A DNA stretch of 64,000 nt from Buxus sempervirens (Eukaryota; Streptophyta; Magnoliopsida; Buxales; Buxaceae): positions 23,798,766 to 23,862,765 of the forward strand of contig OX387184.1 of assembly GCA_947561395.2 (NCBI GenBank), given 5' to 3'. Shown here piece by piece: positions 12,251-22,141 of the stretch. The notes beneath the pieces were generated by a model. That model was not told where the DNA came from. It saw nothing but the letters and a program-made list of their open reading frames with translations, and did no database searches. A program made the translations under genes and the position numbers. Each line of letters opens with the position of its first letter. Within the stretch, counting starts at the first letter, position 1.

Positions 12251-12349
12251 AACAAAACAAAAAAAAAATATCTGGATTGGTGTTCACCTAACCTACTGGT
12301 TTACATGTATAGGGGTGTGACTCAAGATAAATGGAAGCTAACATGTTTT

Positions 12350-12428
12350 ATTCATTTTTTCCTCAGGTACATTCAACCCAGGTACACTTGCAATCATTGC
12401 TCCAGTAACTAGATCCAAAGCCAGAACA
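12350..12428 (+). promoter_or_regulatory. Acceptor-like site before element A gag
   Basis: TTTTTTCCTCAG followed by GTACATTCAACCCAGGTACA, about 60 bases before the gag start codon at 12429. Element B has the comparable CCCAGGTACCAAAATTGC. With the donor-like site in the LTR it could remove the repeat-filled leader from the mRNA; this is inferred. Confidence 0.45.
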
Positions 12429-14612
12429 ATGAATACTGAAGAGAACCAAGCCCAAGCTACCGTCCCTGCTCAGGACTTTACTCAACTGCAGGAACAGGTG
12501 GCCGGTCTGGCCAAAATGCTGGGGGACTTACTGGCGGCTCAAGCCCAACAGGCCCAAGCCCAGAACCAGGCATCTACTTCCCATCAGGCACCACCACCTC
12601 AGGCCTACATTCCGCCTCCGGTTCAGCCCATGCCTGAGCCCATTTCTGAACCAGTCCCTGAACCCATTCTGATCAGGGAAAATATGGCGGAGTCTGAGAA
12701 AGAGCTGGAAAAAGAAAAGGCCAGAGATGAAATGGAAAAGAAAATGCTGCTGAGGATAGAAAGAATCCAGGCAGAGCTGAAAGAGGTGAAGGGGGGAGGC
12801 AGCCATGCAGGCACCACCTTCGAGGACCTGTGCATGTACCCGGACGTCTGTCTACCGGCTAAGTTCAGGTGCCCGGATTTTGACAAGTTTGATGGCACGG
12901 GCTGCCCATTAAGCCATCTGAAACTATACTGCGGGGCCCTGTGCCAGTTTTGCCGGGATGATGGCATACTGATCCAGCTCTTTCAGAGGAGTCTGACCGG
13001 GTCAGCCCTTCGGTGGTTCGCTACAGTGGACCATGGAAGGATTAGAAGGTGGAAGGACTTGGCCGATGCTTTCCTAGACCAATACAAGTTCAACTCTGAG
13101 ATCGTGCCGGACCGGTACGACATGATGAGGATGACCAAGGGGAAGGATGAACCGGTACGGCAGTACGCCAAGAGATGGAGAGAGGCCGCCTCCCAGGTCA
13201 GGCCGCCTATGCAAGAGCCGGAGATGATCTCCACATTTATGGGCACACTGGGGCAGCCCTTTTACAACCATCTGGTGGGCCAGATCACCACCAACTTTGC
13301 AGCCCTGGTACAGGTAGCGGACCGGATCGAGGAAGGGGTCAAGTCAGGACGGCTGATAGACTACTCTACTCTGACTGGGTAGTCTGATTCCTCTGCCTCC
13401 ATGGCCCAGAAGAAAGGGGCCGGGTTTAAAAAGACGGGGGCCCGAAAAGAAGGGGAGGTGAACCTAGTCCAGGCTCCTCCAGCCAAGAAGCCACTGCACG
13501 TCAACATCTCTGCACCCCAACAGGCCCAGCAGGCCCAGCAGTCGTACCAGACCCCGCTGAATGTCAACTTCCCTCCCTCTGTGCCAGCTAACACAAGGAG
13601 GACTTTTTCTAAGGAGGAGCGGGATGCCTGGTTCGCAGCAAGAAAGAACCGGGTTTTCACCCCTCTACCCATATCGCTGTCCCAACTACTGCCAACCCTG
13701 CTAAAGGGTGAGTACTTGACTCTGAAGGAGCCTAACCCGAATGCCACCAGGGGAAGGAATTTTGACACGTCAGTCACCTGTGACTTCCACATGGGTGCAC
13801 CAGGGCATTCTACAGATACCTGCTGGGTATTGAAGCATGCAGTCCAGGATTTGTTGGACCAGAAGGCCTTGGTGTTCAACACTGCTGCACCCGCCCTGTC
13901 CGGGAATGATATTGGGCAGAACCCTCTGCCGTACCACAATGGGGCAGGCCCATCCAACTCCATCTCTGCCATATCCACCACGAGAAGGGCCTTTGACCCA
14001 TCTCAGCTTATAGCACCAGTAGGGACCACTGTCCAGGTCCATTTCTTCCCAGAGGAGGACGAAGAGGAGATCAACATGGTCTCCCAAAAAAATAATACAG
14101 CTGCTGAGGACATAAGTTCCTCTTTGAACCGGGTCTCATCTCTTATGACCCAGATGAATACTGCAAGGCCCCCATTGGTCTTCAATTGCAGTCCACCCAT
14201 TTATTCCCCATCCAAGCCGTCTAAGGCTCCACTGGTCATCAATCTTGACCCCACTACTGCTTCCATCACTTCTTCTGTCCCCACCAAATCCAAACTTCAA
14301 CCCCTGGTTGTAAATGTGCAGCCAGCCCAAACTATCCCTAAACCGGCCCATACATCCCGGTCCAGACTCCAGCCATTAGTGGTTAACATCCCTAAACTAG
14401 CCTATTCAGAGGCCGCTGTACCATGGAATTACAGCGAGGGAATCACGGCTACGGTTCCAATGGTCAGGAACCAGAACCAGGAGGAGGTGAACCTCATGAC
14501 GAGGTCGGGAAGATGTGCAGGGGGTGAAGAGAAAGAAAAGGAGACAGAAACAGAAAAAGAAAAAATAGAAAAAGAAAATGAAGAAAAAAGAAAACAGAAG
14601 GAAAAAAAATAA
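12429..14612 (+). pseudogene. Element A gag region
   Basis: Structural capsid protein of a Tat-type element. From the start codon at 12429 there is a Gln/Ala/Pro-rich leader, a Glu/Lys-rich coiled stretch, then the retrotransposon Gag core with FDGTGCPLSHLKLYCGALCQ, LFQRSLTGSALRWFATV, PVRQYAKRWREAA and GQPFYNHLVGQ. Downstream are the FTPLPISLSQLLPTLL line, a Pro/Ser-rich segment and a Glu/Lys tail. It is close to whole, with about one interruption. The order and motifs match gag of B and C. Confidence 0.9.
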
Positions 14613-14619
14613 AGTAGGA

Positions 14620-16140
14620 GAAGACACCCCCCAGGGTGCAGAAAATGAGGCAGCAGACCTCATAAAAATAATAAAGAAAAGTGAATTCAATCTTGTGGAT
14701 CAGCTGAACAAGGTCCCGGCCCAGATTTCAATACTGGGCCTTTTGCTGAATTCCGAAAAGCACAGGGATGCATTGTTAAGGGTGCTACAGAGTGCACACG
14801 TATCCCAGACTATTGATCCGGACCAGCTTGGTAAAATGGTTGGTCAAATCTTGTCACATAATGTGATAAGTTTCTCAGAAGGTGAGATCAGCCCAGGTGG
14901 GTGTTATCATGTGGACCCTTTGCACATCACTGTACTTTGTAAGGGCTGCATGGTTGCACGGGTTTTAATTGACAACGGGTCCGCGTTAAACGTTTGCCCG
15001 TTAATCACTTTTACCAAGCTGGGTCTGGACCAGTCAAGGATTAAACAGAATGGGCGGATAGTGAGGGCTTTTGATAGCTCCAAGACCCACTCCCTAGGGG
15101 AGATTGAACTGCCGGTCACAATTGGGCCGAATATCTTCAACATCACATTTGAGGTGATGGATATACCCGCAGCCTTCAATCTGCTCCTAGGAAGGCCGTG
15201 GATACATTCGGCTAGGGCAATACCATCCACGCTCCACCAGAGGGTGAAATATGTAAGAGGGCAAAGGGTGATAACAGTCCTAGCCGAAAACTTGGTGCCG
15301 CCCATTGTGTCACCTGATGTACCATTAATCAATGTGGACTTGACTGTCGACAAGATTGCATTCCACTCATTCCAATTTGAGGCGGTAAATTACATACCTG
15401 GGGGGTGTGAGAAAAAGAAAGAAAAAGGGACCACTGCAGAAAAGATGGTCAAGAAAGTGATGCAGAAATACCACTTTCACCCAGGGAAAGGCCTGGGGAT
15501 CAATCTGCAGGGGATCGTGGAGCCAATCACGGCTAAGAAACTGATCCCCAAGGTAGGGTTGGGCTTCAAGCCCAGAGGCTGGAGAAGAATGAAGCAAGAA
15601 GAAGGGGAGAGCAGAAGCAAAGGAAAACTCCCTCACTTAAGGGAAAGTTTCCCTAAACCCTCCTACATAATCCAAATTTCTCCGCCTATGGACCAATCAA
15701 AACCTCCCTACTACAATGTCAACCCATTTCAAAAGCCTTCTGTTTCGGCCCTACAAACCTATAACCCATCTCCAATACTGGGAGCAGTGGATGGGCCTGG
15801 ACCACAGTCCGAGCAGCAGGTGGACTTTTCTGAAGATGTTGGTGCATTCTTCGCCATGACTGAGGGTGAAAAGACAGGGGCAGACATGGAACTGCCATTT
15901 ATTGACTGGGCCGCAGTAAAGGTTCCAGACAAGGTCATTTCTGGATTGGGCCCCGTAGCAGAAAAGGGCAGTACCCACCCGGTGATGATGGCATCGGATT
16001 CTGGGTTTGAAGAGCAGGCTTTCCCTATTTCCCCTGCTCCCCAAAATTTTGTACTGAACAATTGGGAGGAAACTCCCCTTACCTTTGAAGCAGCGTTAGT
16101 TTGGCAAACTGACGCGGCTTCCAAAAAAAAACTCCAATAG
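14620..16140 (+). pseudogene. Element A protease region
   Basis: Retropepsin-type aspartic protease. The active-site motif LIDNGSALNV lies at about 14965-14994 (Asp at 14971), followed by the typical LLLGRPWIHSA flap-end motif. A Gly-rich G-patch-like segment (HPGKGLGINLQGI) follows at about 15475-15515, as in Ogre/Tat polyproteins, then a linker without recognised domains. It precedes RT. The frame relation to gag and to RT is not continuous, as is common for this family. Confidence 0.85.
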
Positions 16141-17663
16141 TGGATTGCCATTTCCCTGAAGGTTCTAATGGGCCTTCGTCTTCAGGGGAATTATGTTTAG
16201 AAGGCCCACAAAAAACCCAAAAAGATTTTTCTATTTTTTCTAGAAAATTTAATTTTTTCAAAAAGGTCCAAACCGCTTATGAACCATATAATCAGACCGA
16301 ATTGGACCAGGTTGAATATGACTTCGACCTTGAGCTCGACTTTGATCTCATGGGGGTCGAAGAAGAGACCGAGGTCGAAGAAGAAGACGTTCCAAAAGAA
16401 ATCGAATACCAATTGGAACGTCATGAAAAGGGGGTCCAACCTAATATTGAGGAGACCATATCCATAAACCTTGGGACCAAAGAGGACCCAAAAATTGTGA
16501 AAATCGGGTCATGCTTGTCTGATGTGCAGAAAAATGAAATGTCACAGTTCTTGGCAGATTACAAGGATGTGTTTGCTTGGTCGTATCGGGACATGCCGGG
16601 GTTGGACACGGACATGGTGGTGCATAAGTTGCCAATTTTACCAGGGGTTAAGCCGATTAAGCAGAAGCTGAGAAGATTGAAACCTGAGTGGACTCTGAAG
16701 GTCAAGGATGAAGTGGTCAAACAGTTCCAAGCTGGATTTTTGGCAGTCTCTACGTACCCGGAGTGGCTCGCAAACATAGTGCCGGTACCAAAGAAGGACG
16801 GGAAGGTCCGAATGTGCGTGGACTATAGAGACTTGAACAGGGCAAGCCCAAAGGACGATTTTCCGCTTCCACACATCGACATTCTGGTTGATAATACTGC
16901 GGTACATAGCCTGTTTTCTTTCATGGATGGTTTCTCGGGATATAATCAGATCAAGATGGCTAAGGAGGATCAAGAAAAAACAGCATTTATCACACCTTGG
17001 GGCACATTCCACTACACAGTCATGCCGTTTGGGCTTAAGAACGCTGGGGCAACATACCAGCGGGCCATGACAGCACTATTTCATGACATGATCCACAAGG
17101 AGATGGAGGTCTACGTAGACGATATGATTGCCAAATCCTGCAAAGAAGAAGACCACTTGATCAATCTGAAGAAAGTGTTTGATCGGCTCAGGAAGTACAG
17201 TTTACGGCTTAACCCGGCTAAGTGCGTCTTTGGGGCTACATCAGGGAAATTACTGGGGTTTATAGTGAGCCGAAGAGGAATTGAAATTGACCCGGCTAAA
17301 GCCAAGGCCATAATTGAAATGCCAGCACCCAGAACTGAGAAGGAGGTCAGGGGTTTTCTTGGAAGGATTCAATACATAAGCCGGTTCATAGCACAGCTCA
17401 CTGCTATCTGTGAACCAATTTTCAAACTTTTGAGGAAAGATAACCCGACGGTCTGGAATGAGGACTGCCAGCAGGCATTTGATACAATAAAGAGGTATTT
17501 GCTAAACCCACCTGTGCTAGTGCCACCAACTCCAGGAAAACCACTGATCCTGTACTTGTCAGTGTTGGAAACGTCGATGGGATGTGTCTTGGGGCAGCAT
17601 GATGAGACTGGTAGAAAAGAAAGGGCAATTTACTATCTGAGTAAAAAAATTCACAGAATATGA
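16141..17663 (+). pseudogene. Element A reverse transcriptase region
   Basis: Ty3/gypsy reverse transcriptase. Acidic linker first, then HEKGVQPNIEE, the RT core with PEWLANIVPVPKKDGKVRMC, VDYRDLNRASPKDDFPLPHI, FMDGFSGYNQIKMA, MPFGLKNAGATYQRAM and the catalytic YVDD at 17112-17123, followed by the connection domain. Motifs are complete. It copies the element's RNA into DNA in virus-like particles. Confidence 0.93.
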
Positions 17664-17679
17664 AGCCAAATACTCACCA

Positions 17680-18420
17680 TTGGAAAAGACTTGTTGTGCT
17701 CTAGTGTGGGCCACTCAGAGGCTAAGGCATTATTTCCTTAGTCACTCCACACTATTGATATCCCGGATGGACCCGCTGAAATATTTATTTGAGAAACCGG
17801 CACTGACTGGCAGAACGGCAAAGTGGCAACTACTATTGTCCGAGTTTGACGTCACATACATCACCCAGAAGGCGATCAAGGGTCAAGCCATAGCTGATCA
17901 CCTGGCTGCACATCCTCTGCCAGAATATCAACCCTTGAAGACCAACTTTCCCGATGAGGCAATTCTGTACACTGAAGAGGAGGACAGTGAGAGTTATTGG
18001 CAGATGTTCTTTGATGGGGCCGCCAATATGAATGGGAACGGAATAGGGGCAGTCTTGGTTAAACCAGATGGTTCACACATCCCAATTGCAGTAAAACTGA
18101 GATTCCAGTGCACCAATAACATAGCAGAATATGAGGCATGCATAATTGGATTGCAAGCAGCCATGGATCATGGAGTAGAGGAACTTGACGTATACGGGGA
18201 TTCGAGTCTTATCATCTTCCAAACAACTGGTGAGTGGAAAACCAAGGATCACAAATTGATCCCCTATCACCAGTATTTGGAAGAAATAAGCACAAATTTC
18301 ACTCGAATTTCCTTCAACTATATGCCAAGGGCCAAGAATCAGTTTGCGGATGCTCTAGCAACCTTGGCTTCAATGGTCAGCATACCAGAAGGAGTAGACA
18401 TCAGACCGCTGGAAATTGAG
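17680..18420 (+). pseudogene. Element A RNase H region
   Basis: After the RT connection comes a plant-type RNase H with MFFDGAANMNGNGIGAVLV, NNIAEYEACIIGLQAA and VYGDSSLI, followed by KNQFADALATLAS, giving the D-E-D-D acidic set. It removes the RNA strand during reverse transcription. A second, RNase H-like connection domain before it is the usual Ty3/gypsy arrangement. Confidence 0.9.
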
Positions 18421-18649
18421 GTCAGGGATGAACCGGCTTACTGTCTCGTTCTAGAGGGAGCACCAGAAGAAGAAACACCATGGTTTCAGGATATCAAGAA
18501 CTTCTTGAATAATCGGAGTTTGCCAGAAAATGCCACGGCCACTGAGAAGAGAACAATACAAAGATTGGCTGGTCAGTTTTTGCTAAGTGGTGGGCATGTG
18601 TACAAGAGGTCACATAACGACATTCTGCTAAGATGTGTTGCCAAGGCTG

Positions 18650-19728
18650 AATCGGAAAGGCTGATTGAGACTGTACATGGAGGAGTCTGTGGGCCCCATA
18701 TGAGTGGGCACATGCTGGCTAAGAAGATCCTGAGGCTGGGATACTACTGGACAACCATGGAGCATGATTGCTGTATACATGTCAGGAGGTGCCATCAATG
18801 CCAAATCTATGCAGATAACAAGCATGCACCCCCAGGTGAGCTGCACAACATGACATCACCCTGGCCCTTCTCTGTGTGGGGCATAGATGTTATTGGCATG
18901 ATCTCCCCTAAAGCATCGAACGGGAACAGATTCATCTTGGTGGCGATTGATTATTTCACTAAGTGGGTGGAAGCAGCATCATATGCAAATATCACAAGCA
19001 ACCATGTGATCAAATTTTTGAAGCACAACATTATTTGTCGCTATGGACTGCCAAGTGCCATAGTATCAGACAATGCTTCAAATATTAAGAACAAGGACAT
19101 GAAGAAAATGTGTGAGCAGTTTCAGATCACCCACCATAAGTCAGCTCCGTACAGGCCAAAGATGAATGGGGCAGTGGAAGCAGCAAACAAGAACATAAAG
19201 AAAATCATTCAGAAGATGATAGTGAGTTACAAAGATTGGCATGAAATGCTGCCACTTGCTCTGCATGCATACAGAACCTCGATCCGGACCTCAACTGGGG
19301 CAACCCCGTACTCCCTAGTCTATGGGATGGAAGCAGTCTTGCCCGTGGAAGTAGAGATCCCCTCACTCCGAGTGCTCATGGAAGCAGAACTAGAAGAAGC
19401 CGAATGGGTCCAGTCAAGACATGATCAACTTAACCTGATAGAAGAAAAACGGTTGAAAGCACTTTGCCATGGACAGTTGTACTAGAAGAGAATGGCCCGG
19501 GCCTACAATAAGAAAGTGAGGCCCAGAACTTTCCAAGAAGGAAACTTAGTGCTAAAGAAAATTCTACCATTTTTGGAAGACCCTCGTGGTAAGTTCAAGC
19601 CCAATTGGGAAGGCCCATATATCGTCAAGAAAGTCCTATCAGGTGGAGCACTCATCTTAGCAGAAATGGATGGGTCAGATTTTCCTGAGCCCATTAACTC
19701 TGATGCGGTAAAAAGGTATTTCCCTTGA
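18650..19728 (+). pseudogene. Element A integrase region
   Basis: Amino-terminal HHCC zinc finger (HGGVCGPHMSGHMLAKKI to CHQCQIYAD), then the DDE catalytic core with WGIDVIGMI, IVSDNASNI and GAVEAANKN, and a basic carboxy-terminal segment ending in GPYIVKKVLSGGALI and LAEMDG. It joins the DNA copy to the host chromosome. Nearly whole, with about one interruption near its carboxy end. Confidence 0.9.
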
Positions 19729-20675
19729 GTGAATATTTCTAGGAAATGATCCGAGGCCATTTTTCTTTATTTCCTTCAAAAATTTTAATCCCTAGTCTAG
19801 CCAAGTTGAGCCGGTTCGTTTCTTTGATCAACCCAAACTGGATTTACAGTCAAATTGGGGCAAAATCAATTGGGGCAAAGGTGAGGAAAGAAAAAGAAAA
19901 AGAGAGGAAAAGCAATGAAAAATGGCAAATGAAAGCCAAGTGTGAAAAAAGATGCAAAAAATGCAATTTGGGGGAAAAGGGTTAAATTCATCATGACTGT
20001 AAGTCCGGTTGACCTATTTCCACACTTGAAAAATTTTGGGCCTTTAATACCCTTTCTTTCATAAACTAAGCTTAGCCTTTATTTCGTCCTATTTTTAAGC
20101 CCTCGGTGATCTTAGCTTGTTCATTCAAATATCAGAGTAGGATGGGTGATGACGGAATTCGGAAGCCGGCCCTAGTGAAAACCGTAACTGGCGCTAGGGG
20201 CAACATTGGCAAAAAGGCAAAAAGAAAAAAAATAAGAAAAATGAAAGAAAATCAGAGATTGAGTTGATCATGGGGAGCTGAGCTTCAAGCAAAATCGGCA
20301 TGAGATATATGGGGCAGTTTTGGCAGTTGGGGATGACTCTAAAGGTCCTAAGATGGACGGTTCGGATCCCTCAGTATTTTCTGGACTACCCTTTTCATTA
20401 TTTAACCTGGTTCTAATTCCTTTAATTATAGGTGATTAAGTGCATGGACCAAATTTCAAAAAAAAAAATATACAAAAAAAAAATATAAAAAGGAAAAATT
20501 ATACTTTGGCCAGTGATGAGAAATCAAATACTTTTCATAAAACCTTTGTTTTTACAAGCATCTGAGCATTCTGAGGCCAATAATATAAAAACTTTATTTT
20601 GAATTAAAACCTTTGTATTTCCACTATTGGAGTTCAATTTTGTACAAAGGTATGAAAAATGTGCAGGAAATAAAG
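19729..20675 (+). other. Element A post-pol region
   Basis: Non-coding. It contains lines shared with element B after its pol (ATTTCGTCCTA, GATGACGGAATT, TAGTGAAAAC and GGCGCTA). A-rich runs lie near 20210-20250 and 20455-20500. Confidence 0.6.
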
Positions 20676-21554
20676 CTAGTCTCCTAGCCGCTCCTCAAGC
20701 TCCCGAATCCGAGCTGCCTGAGCTGCAATGACTCCTGAAGCCCCCTCTGCAGTGGGATCACTCAGGAAGGAAATGACCTCATCTGAAAGGGCCTGCTGGA
20801 TCCTCATACTCCTAAGGCTGGCCAAAGTATCCTGGTACTTCTGCCGGATCATACGGACATCGAAGCGACGGGCCTGCCTCTGCTCCTCCAGCTTCTCTTC
20901 CACGGCAATACGGCGTGAGGTCTGCTCATCAAGCTGCCTCTCCAGATAAGCACTCTGTATCCTGAGCTCCTGGGCCTCCCGTACCCATATCTGCTGAAGC
21001 CGCTTATGAGAAGCCCGCTCAGACTCTAGAATGTCCTCATAGATGGGAGCCAAGACTACAGGAGGATCTTCGGGTACTGGGGCCTGAGTCTGTATCTGTT
21101 CCTTGATCCAGAAGAAATAATCCTTCACATGGGTTTCCGAGAAGACAGGACCATGCATAAAGCGGACATAAGACCACTCCTTCATCAACCAGGCATTCAG
21201 CTTCATAGAAAGGGGCCCAAGACGATCCTCATATCCACATGGGATGATAATCCCCTGGGTCGCTCGGAACTGACGAAGGACCCGCAAAGGAAGATACAGC
21301 ACTGCATGCTTTAGGCCCGCCAAGATCAGAAAGTTGCGGTCTCGGAAGCTAATCACTGTCTCCGCATTAGGCTGATAAGTGCCAGGCCATCTCACCTGGT
21401 CATCCTGAAGCGAGCCCAAAAAAGTGAACCAGCCTTGTTTGCCCCCTGGAATATCGGGGCACCCCCTGTTGCTCATCAAGAGGGGGACTTTTAGACTCGG
21501 GAAGAAGTGTCGATTGATCTCTTCAATCTGGCTCAAATGATCAAGTAGCCAAAG
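20676..21554 (-). CDS. Element A antisense extra ORF (PMD/DUF7745-like, ORF1-related)
   Basis: A 290-residue open frame lies antisense between integrase and the 3' LTR. It carries LQLWLLDHL, WFTFLGSLQDDQVRWPGTY, AGLKHAVLYLPLRVLRQFRA and KEWSYVRFMHG, then a long helical tail rich in Arg/Glu/Gln. These lines align with the carboxy-terminal two-thirds of the sense ORF1 of element B (44899-46239; GLTHAMPYYPDRILRQFGKS, KEWQHVHILQED). No ATG starts the frame where homology begins; instead the minus strand reads TCTCTCTTCCTTTGCAG immediately before it, a good acceptor, so an upstream exon is likely. Extra antisense ORFs in this position are known in some Tat elements. I place it near the plant mobile domain/DUF7745 proteins from memory. 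Function unknown. Confidence 0.75.
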   Translation of the reverse strand, partial: LWLLDHLSQIEEINRHFFPSLKVPLLMSNRGCPDIPGGKQGWFTFLGSLQDDQVRWPGTYQPNAETVISFRDRNFLILAGLKHAVLYLPLRVLRQFRATQGIIIPCGYEDRLGPLSMKLNAWLMKEWSYVRFMHGPVFSETHVKDYFFWIKEQIQTQAPVPEDPPVVLAPIYEDILESERASHKRLQQIWVREAQELRIQSAYLERQLDEQTSRRIAVEEKLEEQRQARRFDVRMIRQKYQDTLASLRSMRIQQALSDEVISFLSDPTAEGASGVIAAQAARIRELEERLGD

Positions 21555-21589
21555 CTGCAAAGGAAGAGAGATATGTCAGCACATTGTTA

Positions 21590-21740
21590 AGAAAAAAAAA
21601 GAGAAAAGAGAAAAAGAAAAAAAAAGAAAAAAAAAAGAAAAAAGAAAAGAAAAAAAAAAGAGAAAAAAAAAAGAAAGAAGAATAAAATAGAAAAAAAAGA
21701 AGAAAAGAAAAAAAAGAGAAGGAAAAGGAAAGAGCAAAAT
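21590..21740 (+). repeat. A-rich tract in element A
   Basis: About 150 bases of almost pure A/G. On the minus strand it is a long pyrimidine tract just upstream of the acceptor-like site of the antisense ORF. Confidence 0.8.
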
Positions 21741-22127
21741 TGTGCTACAATTTCTATTTTCTCAAAATCCTATTTTTGTCTTGAAATCCACCTCACAGCC
21801 ACGAGAGCTTTGTGGAATTCGGGACAACTTTGGGAAATGTGCTGGTCAAAAGGATGATATCCACTCAATTTTCAACTTGGTTTGATAAAAAATCAGTTTT
21901 TCAAAAAAAATCCTATTTTTGGGCTTAAAATCCACTTCACAGCCACAAAGGGCTCAGTGGAATTTAAGAACTCTTGGAGAGATGCCCCCTTAAAGTGAGG
22001 GCCTTTTGGCAAATCTCCACTCAATAATGGTTTTCTACAGAAATTGAATTAAACCGAGCAAATCATGCTCAAGGGAATGCAATTTGGGCTTGTCTACTCT
22101 TTGCAGCTCACTGCTTCGCAGCTCCCG
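21741..22127 (+). repeat. Two ~143-bp repeats before the polypurine tract
   Basis: TCCTATTTTTG...AAATCCAC(C/T)TCACAGCCAC occurs at 21768 and 21911 in diverged copies. Non-coding. Confidence 0.6.
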
Positions 22128-22141
22128 CAAAGAGGGGCAGT
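22128..22141 (+). other. Element A polypurine tract
   Basis: CAAAGAGGGGCAGT abuts the 3' LTR; element B has CAAAGAGGGGCAGC at the same place. It primes plus-strand DNA synthesis. Confidence 0.85.

Noticed and set aside
10478-12320. Repetitive frames with an FINQIK-type peptide repeat
   Set aside because: They follow the 71-bp array and recur at the 502-bp offset; non-coding leader sequence.
13361-13981. Long minus-strand frame opposite element A gag
   Set aside because: Shadow of gag in another frame; no conserved motifs.
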